Source: Phycisphaerae bacterium
GTDB taxonomy: Bacteria > Planctomycetota > Phycisphaerae > UBA1845
Reading direction: 5' to 3'
Length of the DNA: 64,000 nucleotides
Assembly: GCA_029260075.1 (NCBI GenBank)
Contig: JAJDDY010000089.1
Location: forward strand, 1-64,000
How positions within the stretch are numbered: the stretch's first letter is position 1; every line of letters starts with the position of its first letter. The notes under the pieces are model-generated. The model was not told the origin of the DNA. It did no database searches and worked only from the letters and a program-made list of their open reading frames with translations. A program made the position numbers and the translations under genes. Positions 54,180 to 63,594 of the stretch are shown piece after piece.

Positions 54180-54593
54180 ATGGTATCCAACGGAGTGGGC
54201 GGACTCGCGGGATATTTTGGCGTTCTGCATATCAAGCTTCCCGACTACGCGATGGCGATCGTGGGCGGCGTGATCATTGGACTGGTGGCGCCGAGGCGAT
54301 GGTTGCCATTGTCGATCGCATTTTCAGCGAGCATGGTCGCGGCGCCGAAGTTGCTCCTGGCAATTTACGAACTGAGCTCTTCCAGCCTGAATGCTTGGGC
54401 TCGGATCATCGTCCTGATCTACACGTTGGCGGTCATCCCGTTCACCCTTGCCGCATCCTACCTGGTGTCACGCCGACGTCGACTGCGCGATCGTCGCAAA
54501 TCGCTCAACCTGTGCGTCGGGTGTGGCTATGACTTAACCGGGAAAGAATCAGCCGTATGCCCGGAGTGTGGTCAGGGCTTTGATCTTGAATAA
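54180..54593 (+). CDS. Small membrane protein with planctomycete CGYDLTG zinc ribbon (possibly interrupted)
   Basis: The open frame codes 137 residues: three hydrophobic segments, a basic stretch (SRRRRLRDRRK), and the zinc ribbon CVGCGYDLTG...CPECGQGFDLE, a pattern very common in planctomycetal membrane proteins. The same frame continues upstream as coding-like sequence from an ATG at 54051 (MIRKQFNALMLPML..., a membrane helix), but a single TGA at 54141-54143 interrupts it. So the true gene may be 54051-54593 with a nonsense mutation, a sequence error, or a reinitiation at 54180. Function unknown. Confidence 0.72.
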   Translation: MVSNGVGGLAGYFGVLHIKLPDYAMAIVGGVIIGLVAPRRWLPLSIAFSASMVAAPKLLLAIYELSSSSLNAWARIIVLIYTLAVIPFTLAASYLVSRRRRLRDRRKSLNLCVGCGYDLTGKESAVCPECGQGFDLE

Positions 54594-54764
54594 GTCACCG
54601 TCGAGGATGGATGAAGTGGAACGGCTTGACGGACCGGCGTGGCCCACTTCGACCAAACCGGACAACTTCACCGCCTGAACGAGAATCGCTAGCGAGCGGC
54701 AAGCTCAGTACATCCGCCCCCGCGCATCCGCACGATCTTCGGTCTCTTTAGAATGGAATTCGCG

Positions 54765-55310
54765 CTACGCTTCGGGTGGGTTCGGCTCGAGTCCTTGCAA
54801 ACCGGAATCGAAAGGTTTGTCGAACGCTTCGTCGAATGTGTAAACGCCGCGAAAGTCGTCGAGCGTGTCGCCGTCTTGCTTGCGCATCAGATCAAAATCG
54901 ATGAAGCCGAAGACGATGCGACCAAAGTCTGCGGTGGTTTTGACTTTCCAATCGTTGAGCACGACGTGAGCCATGATGCCCCATCGCTTGAGGGCGAAGT
55001 CGCGCAGCGCCCAGCAAAGTTCGCGGCCGCTGACGTGACGGTTGAGGTTTTCGCAGCCGCCGGCGGCTTCGATGGCTTCGACCACGGGTTCGGGCAGCAC
55101 ACCGGTGTGGTATTGAGCGACGAGGTCAGACCAGTCGAGCTCGTTGTCCAACATGAATTGCTGCAAGACGCGATGGGCTGGCGTCTCGGGACCGTGAACG
55201 TGGTCGGCGGCGTGACAGAGACCCTCGCGGACGAACAAGAACGCCTCCTCGCGGTAACGCCCAACGTGCCGCACGAGGTCTTGTAACGATTTGCCTGACT
55301 CTTCCACCAT
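54765..55310 (-). CDS. Minf_1886 family protein (Planctomycetes/Verrucomicrobia-restricted)
   Basis: A 181-residue protein of unknown function. The family pattern is clear: YREEAFLFVREGLCHAADHVHG, HVSGRELCWALRDFALKRWGIMAHVVLNDWKVKTTADFGRIVFGFIDFDLMRKQDGDTLDDFRGVYTF. This family is annotated as restricted to Planctomycetes and Verrucomicrobia, and so serves as a lineage marker. No membrane or catalytic motif is visible. The next upstream minus-strand gene, psp1-like, ends 160 bases away. Confidence 0.9.
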   Translation of the reverse strand: MVEESGKSLQDLVRHVGRYREEAFLFVREGLCHAADHVHGPETPAHRVLQQFMLDNELDWSDLVAQYHTGVLPEPVVEAIEAAGGCENLNRHVSGRELCWALRDFALKRWGIMAHVVLNDWKVKTTADFGRIVFGFIDFDLMRKQDGDTLDDFRGVYTFDEAFDKPFDSGLQGLEPNPPEA

Positions 55311-55471
55311 CGAGTACCACCCGTCGCGCTTCGATCGTTTTCCGCGAAGCCGAATCTACCCCTACATGATAGTCTATCGGTCGGAATCGGGGAGGCCATT
55401 CAAGCGGAAAACCTGACGACGCGGCAGAATGAACGGCTACCGCCCAAACGAAATCCGCTGTGCGTGATGGA

Positions 55472-56863
55472 TCAGGTTGAGCCGTCTGCCCCACCGCCAT
55501 CACCGGAACCGCCGCCACCGTTGTTTGATCCCGTTCCGCCGCCTGCGGAACCATCCGAATCGCGTCGTGTGCGGCGACGTCGGCGCTTTCTTCGCTTGCG
55601 CGGCGCCGCTTCACCGGTGGAGTCGGCGGGCTTGGGCGAGTCGGTCGACGTGGTGTCTTTGCCAGGTGTTGCGGACGCAGGCTGACCTTGATCGCTCGGC
55701 CTCGGGGCACGCTTGGGTTCGGTGGACCGTTCTGACCCGCCACGTTTTCCACCGGTTTGCTTCGCACCTGGCGGACCGCCCTGTCCCCCGGAGCCGCCCG
55801 TCCGGCGTCGCGGGCTGCGCGGTGTGTCGGATGCCTTAGTCTTGGCTTTGGGATCGGGCGGCGGCGGAGCTTTGACGTTGGTTTCGAGTATGTCTTCGAC
55901 CACAACGGCCATGACGCGATCGTCGTCCATACGAATCTGCGCGAGCTGTGTCAAGACCTGCCGGCCTATGATGACGCCATCGCCGTGCTCGGTGCGAACG
56001 CGAACACCCATCCTCGGCAGGCGTTTGTTCAGCTCTTCGTACCCGGTGTGCTCATACCTCAGGCAACACTTCAACCGACCGCATCGCCCGGAGACCTGCG
56101 ACGGATCGAGCGTGGCCTTTTGCAGCTTGGCCATGCGCATACTGATTGGCCGGAGTGTCTTGAGGAACACCTTGCAACAAATCTCTCGCCCACACGTTTC
56201 GAAGTCAGCCACAAGGCGGGCTTCGTCGCGGGCACCGATCTGACGCATTTCGATCCGCGTTCGATACTCCTCAGCCAGGTCGCGCACCATATCGCGAAAG
56301 TCGACACGCTCTGCGGCGGTGAAGTAGAATATAATCCGTTCGCCGCCGAATAGTGACTCGCAGTCGACGACCTTGATGGCCAGGTCACGCCGGATGGCCA
56401 CGGCGCGTGCGAAGTCGCGCTTGGGACGGGCCTCGTTTTGGATGTGACCATATTCGGCCAGATCGGCGGCGGTGGTCTCGCGGAGAATTCGCCCGGCTTC
56501 GAACACGTAGCTGTCCGTACCGCAGGCGTCGACCCACTTTTTCATCGCGTCGCGAGTGACAGATTTGTCGCACCCACCGCACGTTAGCGAAACCTGCTCG
56601 CCGATCTCGATACCGCGGCGCGTCTGCACGACGACCTTGCAGCCGCAGGAGAACTTCATATCGGGGGGATGCGAAAACTCACCGACCACGCGCATATAGC
56701 CGTACCGAACAGCTGTCGTGGGATAGATTTTTTCCAGACCGTTGCCGCACCGGCGGAGCGAATCCACCGCGCTACCCGTTCCGCAGCTTCCACAACCACC
56801 GTGATCCGATACGTCGGCAGCGCCGCCGTCGAACTGCTCCAGAGCCAGATTCGGTTCAACCAC
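55472..56863 (-). CDS. PSP1 C-terminal domain protein (RicT/YaaT-like)
   Basis: A 463-residue protein. The core (about 60-300) is the PSP1 domain: ERIIFYFTAAERVDFRDMVRDLAEEYRTRIEMRQIGARDEARL, FETCGREICCKVFLKTLRPISMRMAKLQKATLDPSQVSGRCGRLKCCLRYE. The paired Cys sites CGREICC and CGRLKCCL match those of Bacillus RicT, part of the Fe-S-containing Y-complex acting on RNA maturation. The N-terminal region adds extra Cys pairs (CGSCGTG, CGC, CGGC). The last 130 residues are Pro/Lys/Gly-rich and end in a Gly-rich tail, probably disordered. GTG start with AGAGG five bases upstream. Probably follows trxA in one transcript. Confidence 0.87.
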   Translation of the reverse strand: MVEPNLALEQFDGGAADVSDHGGCGSCGTGSAVDSLRRCGNGLEKIYPTTAVRYGYMRVVGEFSHPPDMKFSCGCKVVVQTRRGIEIGEQVSLTCGGCDKSVTRDAMKKWVDACGTDSYVFEAGRILRETTAADLAEYGHIQNEARPKRDFARAVAIRRDLAIKVVDCESLFGGERIIFYFTAAERVDFRDMVRDLAEEYRTRIEMRQIGARDEARLVADFETCGREICCKVFLKTLRPISMRMAKLQKATLDPSQVSGRCGRLKCCLRYEHTGYEELNKRLPRMGVRVRTEHGDGVIIGRQVLTQLAQIRMDDDRVMAVVVEDILETNVKAPPPPDPKAKTKASDTPRSPRRRTGGSGGQGGPPGAKQTGGKRGGSERSTEPKRAPRPSDQGQPASATPGKDTTSTDSPKPADSTGEAAPRKRRKRRRRRTRRDSDGSAGGGTGSNNGGGGSGDGGGADGST

Positions 56864-56973
56864 GATACCTCTCCGGATTGGTCAGGCGTTCCACCTCATA
56901 AACGGGGTAGTACGGTCCGGTCGAGGAGAAATGTTGCCTCCAACCGGAACCCTGCGATGCTCGGCGTAACAAG

Positions 56974-57312
56974 TCAACCGGCTTTCGCGACGCGGTCGAT
57001 CGCAGTCTGGAAGTCTTTCTTGCTGCGCAACCCGACAAACTTCTCGACGATCTCGCCGTCGTTGAAGAGTATGACCGTCGGAATCGCACTAACGGAAAAC
57101 CGGACCGATACTTCGCGATTGGCGTCGGTGTCGATCTTGCCGATCCGGACCTTGCCATCGTAGTCGGTGGCCAATTCGTCGATGACCGGACCGAGCGCCT
57201 TGCACGGGCCGCACCACTCTGCCCAGAAATCGACGAGTACGGGTTGATCCGCGCCAAGCACTTCGGTGTCGAAGTTGGCGTCGGTGAATTCCAATGTGTT
57301 GGTTCCTGCCAT
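56974..57312 (-). CDS. trxA: Thioredoxin
   Basis: A 112-residue thioredoxin that reduces protein disulfides in the cytoplasm. The active site is Trp33-Cys34-Gly-Pro-Cys37 in DFWAEWCGPCKALGPVIDELA, followed by KIDTDANREVSVRFSVSAIPTVILF with the cis-Pro. Length and sequence are ordinary. AAGGAG lies about eight bases upstream of the ATG. The psp1-like gene follows 110 bases downstream on the same strand, and its many Cys residues would suit a thiol-reductant neighbour, although that link is only positional. Confidence 0.97.
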   Translation of the reverse strand: MAGTNTLEFTDANFDTEVLGADQPVLVDFWAEWCGPCKALGPVIDELATDYDGKVRIGKIDTDANREVSVRFSVSAIPTVILFNDGEIVEKFVGLRSKKDFQTAIDRVAKAG

Positions 57313-57521
57313 GGTATCTCCTTGCTGCGTCTTCTCTTTGCCTGATGAGCAATGTTGCGAACGGCGAGTCTAGTCGTCACACGGACCACGGTCAACGGAC
57401 ACACAAGTCGAAAAAGCCGGCTCGGACGCGCCGATGTACCTAGATAATCCTGTTTCGGATGCGAACGGGCAACGCCGCGAGGTGGCCGACCGCGGTAGAT
57501 CGACTGAAGTAGACCGCAAAC

Positions 57522-57595
<74 letters not shown>

Positions 57596-57768
57596 TCACT
57601 CGCACAACCCGAACGGACAAACCCGGGCAACCGCCACCCCAAAATCTATGCAATAACGGAGGCGAGACGAGCCTGTGCGGCGCGCATCGTACACACAGCG
57701 TGTTATTATGCAAGGCGCAGGACATACGGTCGACCGCCGTTCGCTGAGAAACGCCGCAACGCCCACAC

Positions 57769-59157
57769 CTACGCGAGTGGCAGCCGCAGCCGAATATGCG
57801 TTCCGCCGGGCTGATCAGGAACGATCGAAACCGTCCCCCGGTGCATTTGAACGGCGTGACGCACGTTGGCCAGGCCGATCCCCGTCCCCTCTGCCGTAGT
57901 CGTAAAGAATAAGTCGAACACCCGTGTCCGAACGGCTTCCGGAATGCCCGGTCCGTTGTCGACGAAGTCGACCTCGACGTGCGGCGGCGTCTCCTGCGTT
58001 CGCCGGCAACGCAGTTCGACCTTGGCGGGCTCGGGCACATGATCGATCGCGTTCGCCAGGACTTCGATAACGGCTTGGACCATTCGCTCGCGATCCCCAC
58101 TTACCACAATCGTCAGATCGCAAAACTCGGACGTCAGATCCACGTTGCGGTCCTTCAGCTTGGGCGATATCTCTTGGATGGCCTGCTCGATCGCCCCGCG
58201 AAGGTCATAACGTTCCTCGGCGTGGGACGATTCTGAGGCGAAACGCAGCAGCCGCGTGATTCGCTGATCAAGTCGTCCGCACTCGGTCAAGATATCGTCG
58301 AGACGGCGGCGTGAACGGTCGTCCACTGTCCCGGCGTCACGGCAAAGCTGCGCCGAACTGGAGATGGCCGCCAGAGGATTGCGTATGCCGTGGGCGACGC
58401 CCGTGGAAAGTTCACCCACGGCCGCAAGGCGCTCGTGACGAGAGATGATTGCCTGTTGCTGGTCGACGACCATATCCTCGTGCATATGTTGCAGCTTGCG
58501 ACCATACCAAAACACCAGAATGAGAATGACGACAACTGTAGCGAGCAGGAGTTTTTCCAGACGCCCCCGCGCCAAGAGCTGCGAGCGATAGTTGTTGAGC
58601 AAGCTATCGACGCGCATCAAGAAGTTTTGCTCCAACTCCGTCAGACTGGTCAGCGCCGCGGCTTGGTTCTTGTCCATGGCCGCCATCGCGACGGACGCTC
58701 GCTCCAACTGGAACTGCAGGCTCGCGGGATCGTCCGTGAGCTTGGTGAAGACGGCAAAAACTTCGCGCTCCGCTTCAACCATGCCTTCGATCAGTTGGAG
58801 AAACTCCGAAAGATCCACGCCGTACTCTTCGGTACGCTTGAGCAAGAGGCGAAGGCGTTCCCGAGCGTCATGGAACGCCTGACGCTCGAACGCCGTGTGA
58901 CGCGACGCGAACACGCGATTGCCAGGCGTGTTGATATCGATCACAGCCAGCCGAAGGCTCGCCACCCACCGCTGCTTCGCGTGGATGGTGCCCAATCGCC
59001 GTAACGCCACCTCGTACGACTGCAACGTTCGGTGATAAACCACCAAGCTTGCGATGATCACGATCAGGTCGAACACCGCCAACATGAAGTAGTAATGGTA
59101 CCACCGCCACTGAGTCGTTCGTCGCTGCGTGCCCGATCCGGTTTCCGCTGCGGACAT
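57769..59157 (-). CDS. Membrane sensor histidine kinase, NtrB/AtoS-like
   Basis: A 462-residue kinase. Two membrane helices (HYYFMLAVFDLIVIIASLVVY and KLLLATVVVILILVFWYG) bracket an extracytoplasmic helical sensor of about 160 residues. Then comes the HisKA domain with the phospho-accepting His near residue 256 in AAVGELSTGVAHGIRNPLAAI and the ATPase domain: N box EVLANAIDHV, G1 DNGPGIPE, F box FDLFFTT, G2 GTGIGLANV. The H box sequence is typical of kinases for NtrC-family regulators. The divergently transcribed regulator gene at 59606 is the likely partner. Confidence 0.93.
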   Translation of the reverse strand: MSAAETGSGTQRRTTQWRWYHYYFMLAVFDLIVIIASLVVYHRTLQSYEVALRRLGTIHAKQRWVASLRLAVIDINTPGNRVFASRHTAFERQAFHDARERLRLLLKRTEEYGVDLSEFLQLIEGMVEAEREVFAVFTKLTDDPASLQFQLERASVAMAAMDKNQAAALTSLTELEQNFLMRVDSLLNNYRSQLLARGRLEKLLLATVVVILILVFWYGRKLQHMHEDMVVDQQQAIISRHERLAAVGELSTGVAHGIRNPLAAISSSAQLCRDAGTVDDRSRRRLDDILTECGRLDQRITRLLRFASESSHAEERYDLRGAIEQAIQEISPKLKDRNVDLTSEFCDLTIVVSGDRERMVQAVIEVLANAIDHVPEPAKVELRCRRTQETPPHVEVDFVDNGPGIPEAVRTRVFDLFFTTTAEGTGIGLANVRHAVQMHRGTVSIVPDQPGGTHIRLRLPLA

Positions 59158-59199
59158 CTTCGCATCACTCGTTTCTGTGTCGCCCTGTCGAAACAGTCA

Positions 59200-59348
59200 T
59201 AGCTCTGTCACGATTCAAGTGACGGGTTCATCCGAACCGAGCCGCGCCCGTGAGGGAGCGATTTCAAGCTGGCACGACCGGATTTCAAATGTCCGCTTCC
59301 GTACGGGCGCGGCTCGGTCAATGCGTCATTCGATGCATGACAGAACAC
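59200..59348. repeat. Family A element between the kinase and regulator genes
   Basis: TAGCTCTGTCACGATTCAAG at the left is the degenerate inverse of TGCATGACAGAACA at the right. The interior CCGAGCCGCGCCCGTGAGGG pairs with CGTACGGGCGCGGCTCGG. A partial family B palindrome (GTGTGGCACCGGAATGCCG) follows at 59363. The remaining stretch to 59605 has no gene; GGGAGG at 59591-59596 is the ribosome-binding site of the regulator. Confidence 0.78.
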
Positions 59349-59605
59349 AGGGCCTTTGACGTTGTGTGGCACCGGAATGCCGACCATGTGCAACAGATGG
59401 TTGGGCTCACGTCGTCCCGCGCGATCTTGGTCGCCGCGACACACAGCCTACCGCGCATTTCGTTACGGCACGAGTATCGCATCGTGCTACCTCCAAACGA
59501 ACGATCCGCGACCGAAGCGTTTCGCCGACGGCGCAACGGTGGTAGACTGACGGTCCGGCGGCGCTGGAACCGCAGCTTTGGTTACTCACCGGGAGGACTC
59601 TGACG

Positions 59606-61030
59606 TTGGCCAACATCCTGGTCATTGAAGACGAAGCAATACTTGCCCGCAACATCTGTGAATCGCTTGAGCTCGCGGGCCACGTCGCGCGGTGTGTTCG
59701 AAGCGGCGAAGAGGGCATACAAACCGCAACCACCGATCGCCCTGATCTGATCCTGACCGACCTACGTCTGCCCGGCATCGACGGTTTACAAGTCGTGCGT
59801 AGCCTGCGCACCGGCGGACCCATACCCGCCTTTATCGTGATGAGTGCGCACGGCGAGATTTCAACGGCCGTGGAAGCGATGAAGGCGGGGGCCACCGACT
59901 TCCTGACCAAACCGATCGACTTGGGCGCATTGCGACTGATTGTTCAGCGCGCGATCGATCGCCAGGACGTCGCCGACGAACTTCGATACTTCAAGGATCG
60001 CGAGCAGGCAAAGGGTACGTCGGACAACATCCTTGGTGAATCCGAACCCATGCGACGCGTCAAGACGCTTATGGGACGCATTGCCGCCACCCCCGCTTTG
60101 GCCGCGGACAACCCGCCGAACATCCTTATCACCGGTGAAACCGGAACGGGCAAGGGCCTCATTGCAAGAGCAATCCACTACGCCGGTCCGCGCCATGGCA
60201 AGAAGTTCGTTCACCTCAACTGCACGGCCATACCCGACCACCTGGCCGAGTCGGAATTGTTCGGCCACGTCAAAGGGGCGTTCACCGACGCCAAGACGGA
60301 AAAACGCGGACTATTTGAACTGGCGGACCATGGCACGTTATTCCTCGACGAGATCGGGCACATGCCCCACGCGCTTCAAGCGAAGCTTCTCGACGTGCTC
60401 GAGCGACGCCACATTCGCCCGGTCGGCGGAACACGCGACCGCGCCGTCGACGTCCACGTCATCGCCGCCACAAATCGCGACCTCGCGGAAGCCATCGGCG
60501 AACGCGACTTCCGCGAAGACCTCTACCATCGCCTGCGCGTGCTCACAGTTGAGTTGCCGCCGCTACGCGACCGTGGACCGGACATAGCCCAACTCGCCCA
60601 CCACTTCCTCAACCAGGCCACTGCGCGGTTCGGGCTGGGCGCTTGTGGGTTTTCCGACGCAGCGATAAGCGCGTTCGACGATTACGACTGGCCTGGGAAC
60701 GTACGTGAATTGATGCATACTATAGAGAGCGCCGCGCTGATTGTGGACGGTTCCGTCGTCGGACTGGAACACATCAACCTCAAACTCCCCGACCAGCCCG
60801 GTGCCATGAAGGTTGCACTGCCATCGTCCGACCGCACCATCACAGTCGATTTCTCTGGCGACGGACCAAAGCTGGACGAGATCGAAAACGAAATCATCCG
60901 CGCCGCTCTGGAATACTCCGACCACAACCTCAGCCGAGCCGCGCGCGTACTGGGTATATCACGAGACGCGATACGCTATCGACTCGATAAGTTCGATCGC
61001 AAAGATGGGCAGACGGTTTCGGACCGGTAG
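59606..61030 (+). CDS. Sigma-54-dependent response regulator, NtrC family
   Basis: A 474-residue activator. Receiver domain: [10 protein letters not shown] with the acidic pocket, phospho-acceptor Asp52 in [17 protein letters not shown] and the conserved Lys in LTKPID. AAA+ domain (about 145-375): Walker A GETGTGKG, the sigma-54 contact loop written GAFTDA instead of GAFTGA (about 224), Walker B LFLDEIG, and an arginine finger region [10 protein letters not shown]. The C-terminal Fis-type HTH is [20 protein letters not shown]. It should activate sigma-54 promoters on phosphorylation by the divergent kinase. TTG start with GGAGG about nine bases upstream. Confidence 0.95.
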   Translation: MANILVIEDEAILARNICESLELAGHVARCVRSGEEGIQTATTDRPDLILTDLRLPGIDGLQVVRSLRTGGPIPAFIVMSAHGEISTAVEAMKAGATDFLTKPIDLGALRLIVQRAIDRQDVADELRYFKDREQAKGTSDNILGESEPMRRVKTLMGRIAATPALAADNPPNILITGETGTGKGLIARAIHYAGPRHGKKFVHLNCTAIPDHLAESELFGHVKGAFTDAKTEKRGLFELADHGTLFLDEIGHMPHALQAKLLDVLERRHIRPVGGTRDRAVDVHVIAATNRDLAEAIGERDFREDLYHRLRVLTVELPPLRDRGPDIAQLAHHFLNQATARFGLGACGFSDAAISAFDDYDWPGNVRELMHTIESAALIVDGSVVGLEHINLKLPDQPGAMKVALPSSDRTITVDFSGDGPKLDEIENEIIRAALEYSDHNLSRAARVLGISRDAIRYRLDKFDRKDGQTVSDR

Positions 61031-61145
61031 GAACACGCACAAAAGTAGGCTACAGGTTTCCAACCGGCCAAGACAGCACAACACGCATCACCGCGCCGAC
61101 GGGGCGGACCTATAGCAAGACCAGGCGGTCCAGGAAGACCGCGCG

Positions 61146-61988
61146 TCATGGCGTGTCGTTGCCCGGAATCTTCTCGCTCGCCTTACTCTTCTCCGATTCG
61201 CTCTTGGCCACAAGCGCTGCAATCTCGTCGGGTAACTTGAATTGATCCTTGGGCATTTCGACGTTGTGCTTAATGCTGTCAATCGTAAGGACGCGCGTCT
61301 GGCCCATGACCTCGAAACGGGACTTGTACGGATACTGCACACCATTCAAGGCACGATAATCACCATTAAACACAACCACGTCGAAGTCACCCATGGCGGT
61401 GCTTAAGGTCAACTCGGTCCTATAGGGTAGATAAGTCTTGGTATCCACGTACGACGTGATCACTTCACCCTGCAACGGCGTCATTTCGACCTTGAAATAC
61501 TCCTTGCCGTCGAGCGTGTCCTTGCTCACACACTCGATCTTCTTGTATTGACTCTTCCAATCGAGCAGCCCATCGAAATTCGCTTCTCGAAGGGCCGCGG
61601 CTCGCTCGTCACCCTCCTTGATCTGCGGACCGGTCATCATCGCGAGCGCCCAAGCCACGCCATCCGAAACGCCTTCTTCGACCGACCCCATTCCTGCGAC
61701 GTCCATGGCCAGGTGCATGTTGCTCGGGCGAGAGAAGTGAATCAGCCCCTTGCCGATCACACCGGCCATACCGAAATCCATCGTCATTTTGACAACGCGG
61801 TTCTGGACTTTGCGCATGGCAGAAGCCCCACCGCCGCCTTCGATCATCTTTGCAATGATCTCCTTGCTACTGGGTAGGTCTTCAGCAAGACCAATAGACG
61901 TGTTGCATGCCACGGCCATAGATAGGGTAAGTATCAGGCGTGTGGGTATTGTGAAGACTTTCGCATTCGTGTTTGTGTGGATCATCAT
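61146..61988 (-). CDS. Exported protein resembling outer-membrane lipoprotein-sorting (LolA-like) fold
   Basis: A 280-residue exported protein with a signal peptide (TRLILTLSMAVACNTSIGLAEDL). The mature part is beta-rich, starting SKEIIAKMIEGGGGASAMRKVQNRVVKMTMDF, a pattern shared with LolA-like and peptidase-associated lipid-binding domains, with YVDTKTYLPYRTELTL and a late MPKDQFKLPDEI. No catalytic residues are seen. The call is by fold pattern only. The S41 protease gene ends 34 bases upstream on the same strand, so the two are probably one operon. AAGGA about eight bases upstream favours the ATG at 61988. Confidence 0.65.
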   Translation of the reverse strand: MMIHTNTNAKVFTIPTRLILTLSMAVACNTSIGLAEDLPSSKEIIAKMIEGGGGASAMRKVQNRVVKMTMDFGMAGVIGKGLIHFSRPSNMHLAMDVAGMGSVEEGVSDGVAWALAMMTGPQIKEGDERAAALREANFDGLLDWKSQYKKIECVSKDTLDGKEYFKVEMTPLQGEVITSYVDTKTYLPYRTELTLSTAMGDFDVVVFNGDYRALNGVQYPYKSRFEVMGQTRVLTIDSIKHNVEMPKDQFKLPDEIAALVAKSESEKSKASEKIPGNDTP

Positions 61989-62022
61989 CGATCTATTCCT
62001 TGTAACTGGACTCACTGTTTCT

Positions 62023-63366
62023 CTAATTTGTCTTGATCCAGGCGATCGCCGCCTGCATTACGATATCTTGATTGGCGAGTAAGGACTCACGCGTCAATTC
62101 GATCTGAACATCAGGGATCACACCTTTGGCTTCGAGCGTCTCCCCTCCCTCCGAAATGTAGTTCGCAAAAACATACTGAAAACCGTCCTCGTTGGGCAAG
62201 CGCTCGACGATTGAAGGAAGAGCCGCCCCCGCAGTCCGCGAGCCGAATATTCTCGCTCGGCCAATATCCTGTAAACCGCCGGCGAAAATCTCAGCCGTCG
62301 ACACCGACAGCCCATCAACCAGCACGGCCACAGGTCCGTCATACGTCGTGGCTCTGGGGAACACGACGAATTTCATTTCCTGGTTGCGAAGGTACATGGT
62401 GCCGAGTTGTGTGTTTCTTTCGCCGACCATCCAACCAGCCATACCCATGGACAAGGCCCCAATGCCCCCGAAGTTATGGCGAATATCGATGATCACGCCA
62501 TCGGCTTCCATGAACGAAGTCATGGCTTGGCCGAATTCCTTCATGAGATAGTTCGGGTGCAAGAACCCGTTGAACGCGATATACCCGATGTTGCCATCGA
62601 GCATCCTATGCCGTATTCGAACGACCATCTCAGGCAGACCCATCAGGTGCGTACGTTCGCCCGGCTCTGCTACGAGTACGAGGTCTACTTCTACGGTTCG
62701 ACCGTCGCCATCGAGGAGGCGAAGCTTGACTTCGTCACCCACATCCCCGAACAATTTCCGTGCGGTGGCCCGTGAAAGAATGAAATCACGCATGGTGCTG
62801 TCGGCGTATTGTTTCATTACCAAATTGATGATTTTCTCAGACTGGCGTCCGTTGACGGCAAGAAGCTCCCAACCGGTTTTGATCCCCTTATCGGCACCGG
62901 GATAACCCTCTTCCACCGTCGTGATGATCGCCTTGCCGTTGAGCACGCGGACGTCGAGTCCTGCGTAGCCATGCTCATCCTTCTTGTCGGAAGTGGACGA
63001 ATTATTGCCGCTCGCCTCGTCATCGCCGTCTTCGCCGTCGATACTTTCGTACGCCGACGCAGGAATAATCCCGAAGTGGGACTGCCCAAGCCTATTGAGC
63101 ATCTCTCTCATCGCCTTGCGAACTTCCGGCATCCGTTTGGCCTGCACGACACGCGGGCGATACTCCTCGCGAATCGCATCCCAATCCAAACCGTTGAGGT
63201 CCGCATCATAATGCTTGTCTCGAACCGTCTCCCAGACGACCTGGAACGATTCGAGATTGAGCGCCTTCTGCTCATCCGTCAGCACAGGCGTGCGGTGCGT
63301 GCTGCAGCCGGTCAGAAGCAAGGGAAACACAGCCAGTGACAAGGGATAAGACGCTAGTTTTCTCAT
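62023..63366 (-). CDS. S41-family protease, predicted lipoprotein
   Basis: A 447-residue protein. The N-terminus is a lipoprotein signal with lipobox LLTGC, cleaved at the Cys near residue 20. A PDZ-like segment (GYAGLDVRVLNGKAIITTVEEGYPGADKGIKTGWELLAVNG) precedes the S41 domain: IGYIAFNGFLHPNYL, VIIDIRHNFGGIGALSMGMAGWM, and the nucleophile Ser in VLVDGLSVSTAEIFAGGLQD. The Lys of classical Ctp proteases is not evident; the site reads RTAGAALPS, as in the tricorn-like branch of S41. GAGGAA about six bases upstream sets the ATG at 63366; the longer frame lacks a signal sequence. Confidence 0.9.
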   Translation of the reverse strand: MRKLASYPLSLAVFPLLLTGCSTHRTPVLTDEQKALNLESFQVVWETVRDKHYDADLNGLDWDAIREEYRPRVVQAKRMPEVRKAMREMLNRLGQSHFGIIPASAYESIDGEDGDDEASGNNSSTSDKKDEHGYAGLDVRVLNGKAIITTVEEGYPGADKGIKTGWELLAVNGRQSEKIINLVMKQYADSTMRDFILSRATARKLFGDVGDEVKLRLLDGDGRTVEVDLVLVAEPGERTHLMGLPEMVVRIRHRMLDGNIGYIAFNGFLHPNYLMKEFGQAMTSFMEADGVIIDIRHNFGGIGALSMGMAGWMVGERNTQLGTMYLRNQEMKFVVFPRATTYDGPVAVLVDGLSVSTAEIFAGGLQDIGRARIFGSRTAGAALPSIVERLPNEDGFQYVFANYISEGGETLEAKGVIPDVQIELTRESLLANQDIVMQAAIAWIKTN

Positions 63367-63594
63367 AGAACTTCCTCGTGTTAGATTTCGCGTGACCCAC
63401 ACATCCGTCAGACGTGTCGATGTAACATACGGCCCGATGACGCCGGGAAGGAGACGATCGCACGCGTGTCACGGCGTCCCCCTTTCCTTGCATCATGTTA
63501 GCAGATCGCAACGCCGGATCGATACGGAGGAATGTTGATTGTCGTCGAATTTTGTATACGAACTCCGCAAGCTACGCCGTGCTTGATCCGACGG

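Noticed and set aside
62023-63402. Longer start of the S41 protease at 63402
   Set aside because: The extra 12 residues precede a perfect lipoprotein signal, and the ribosome-binding site fits the ATG at 63366.
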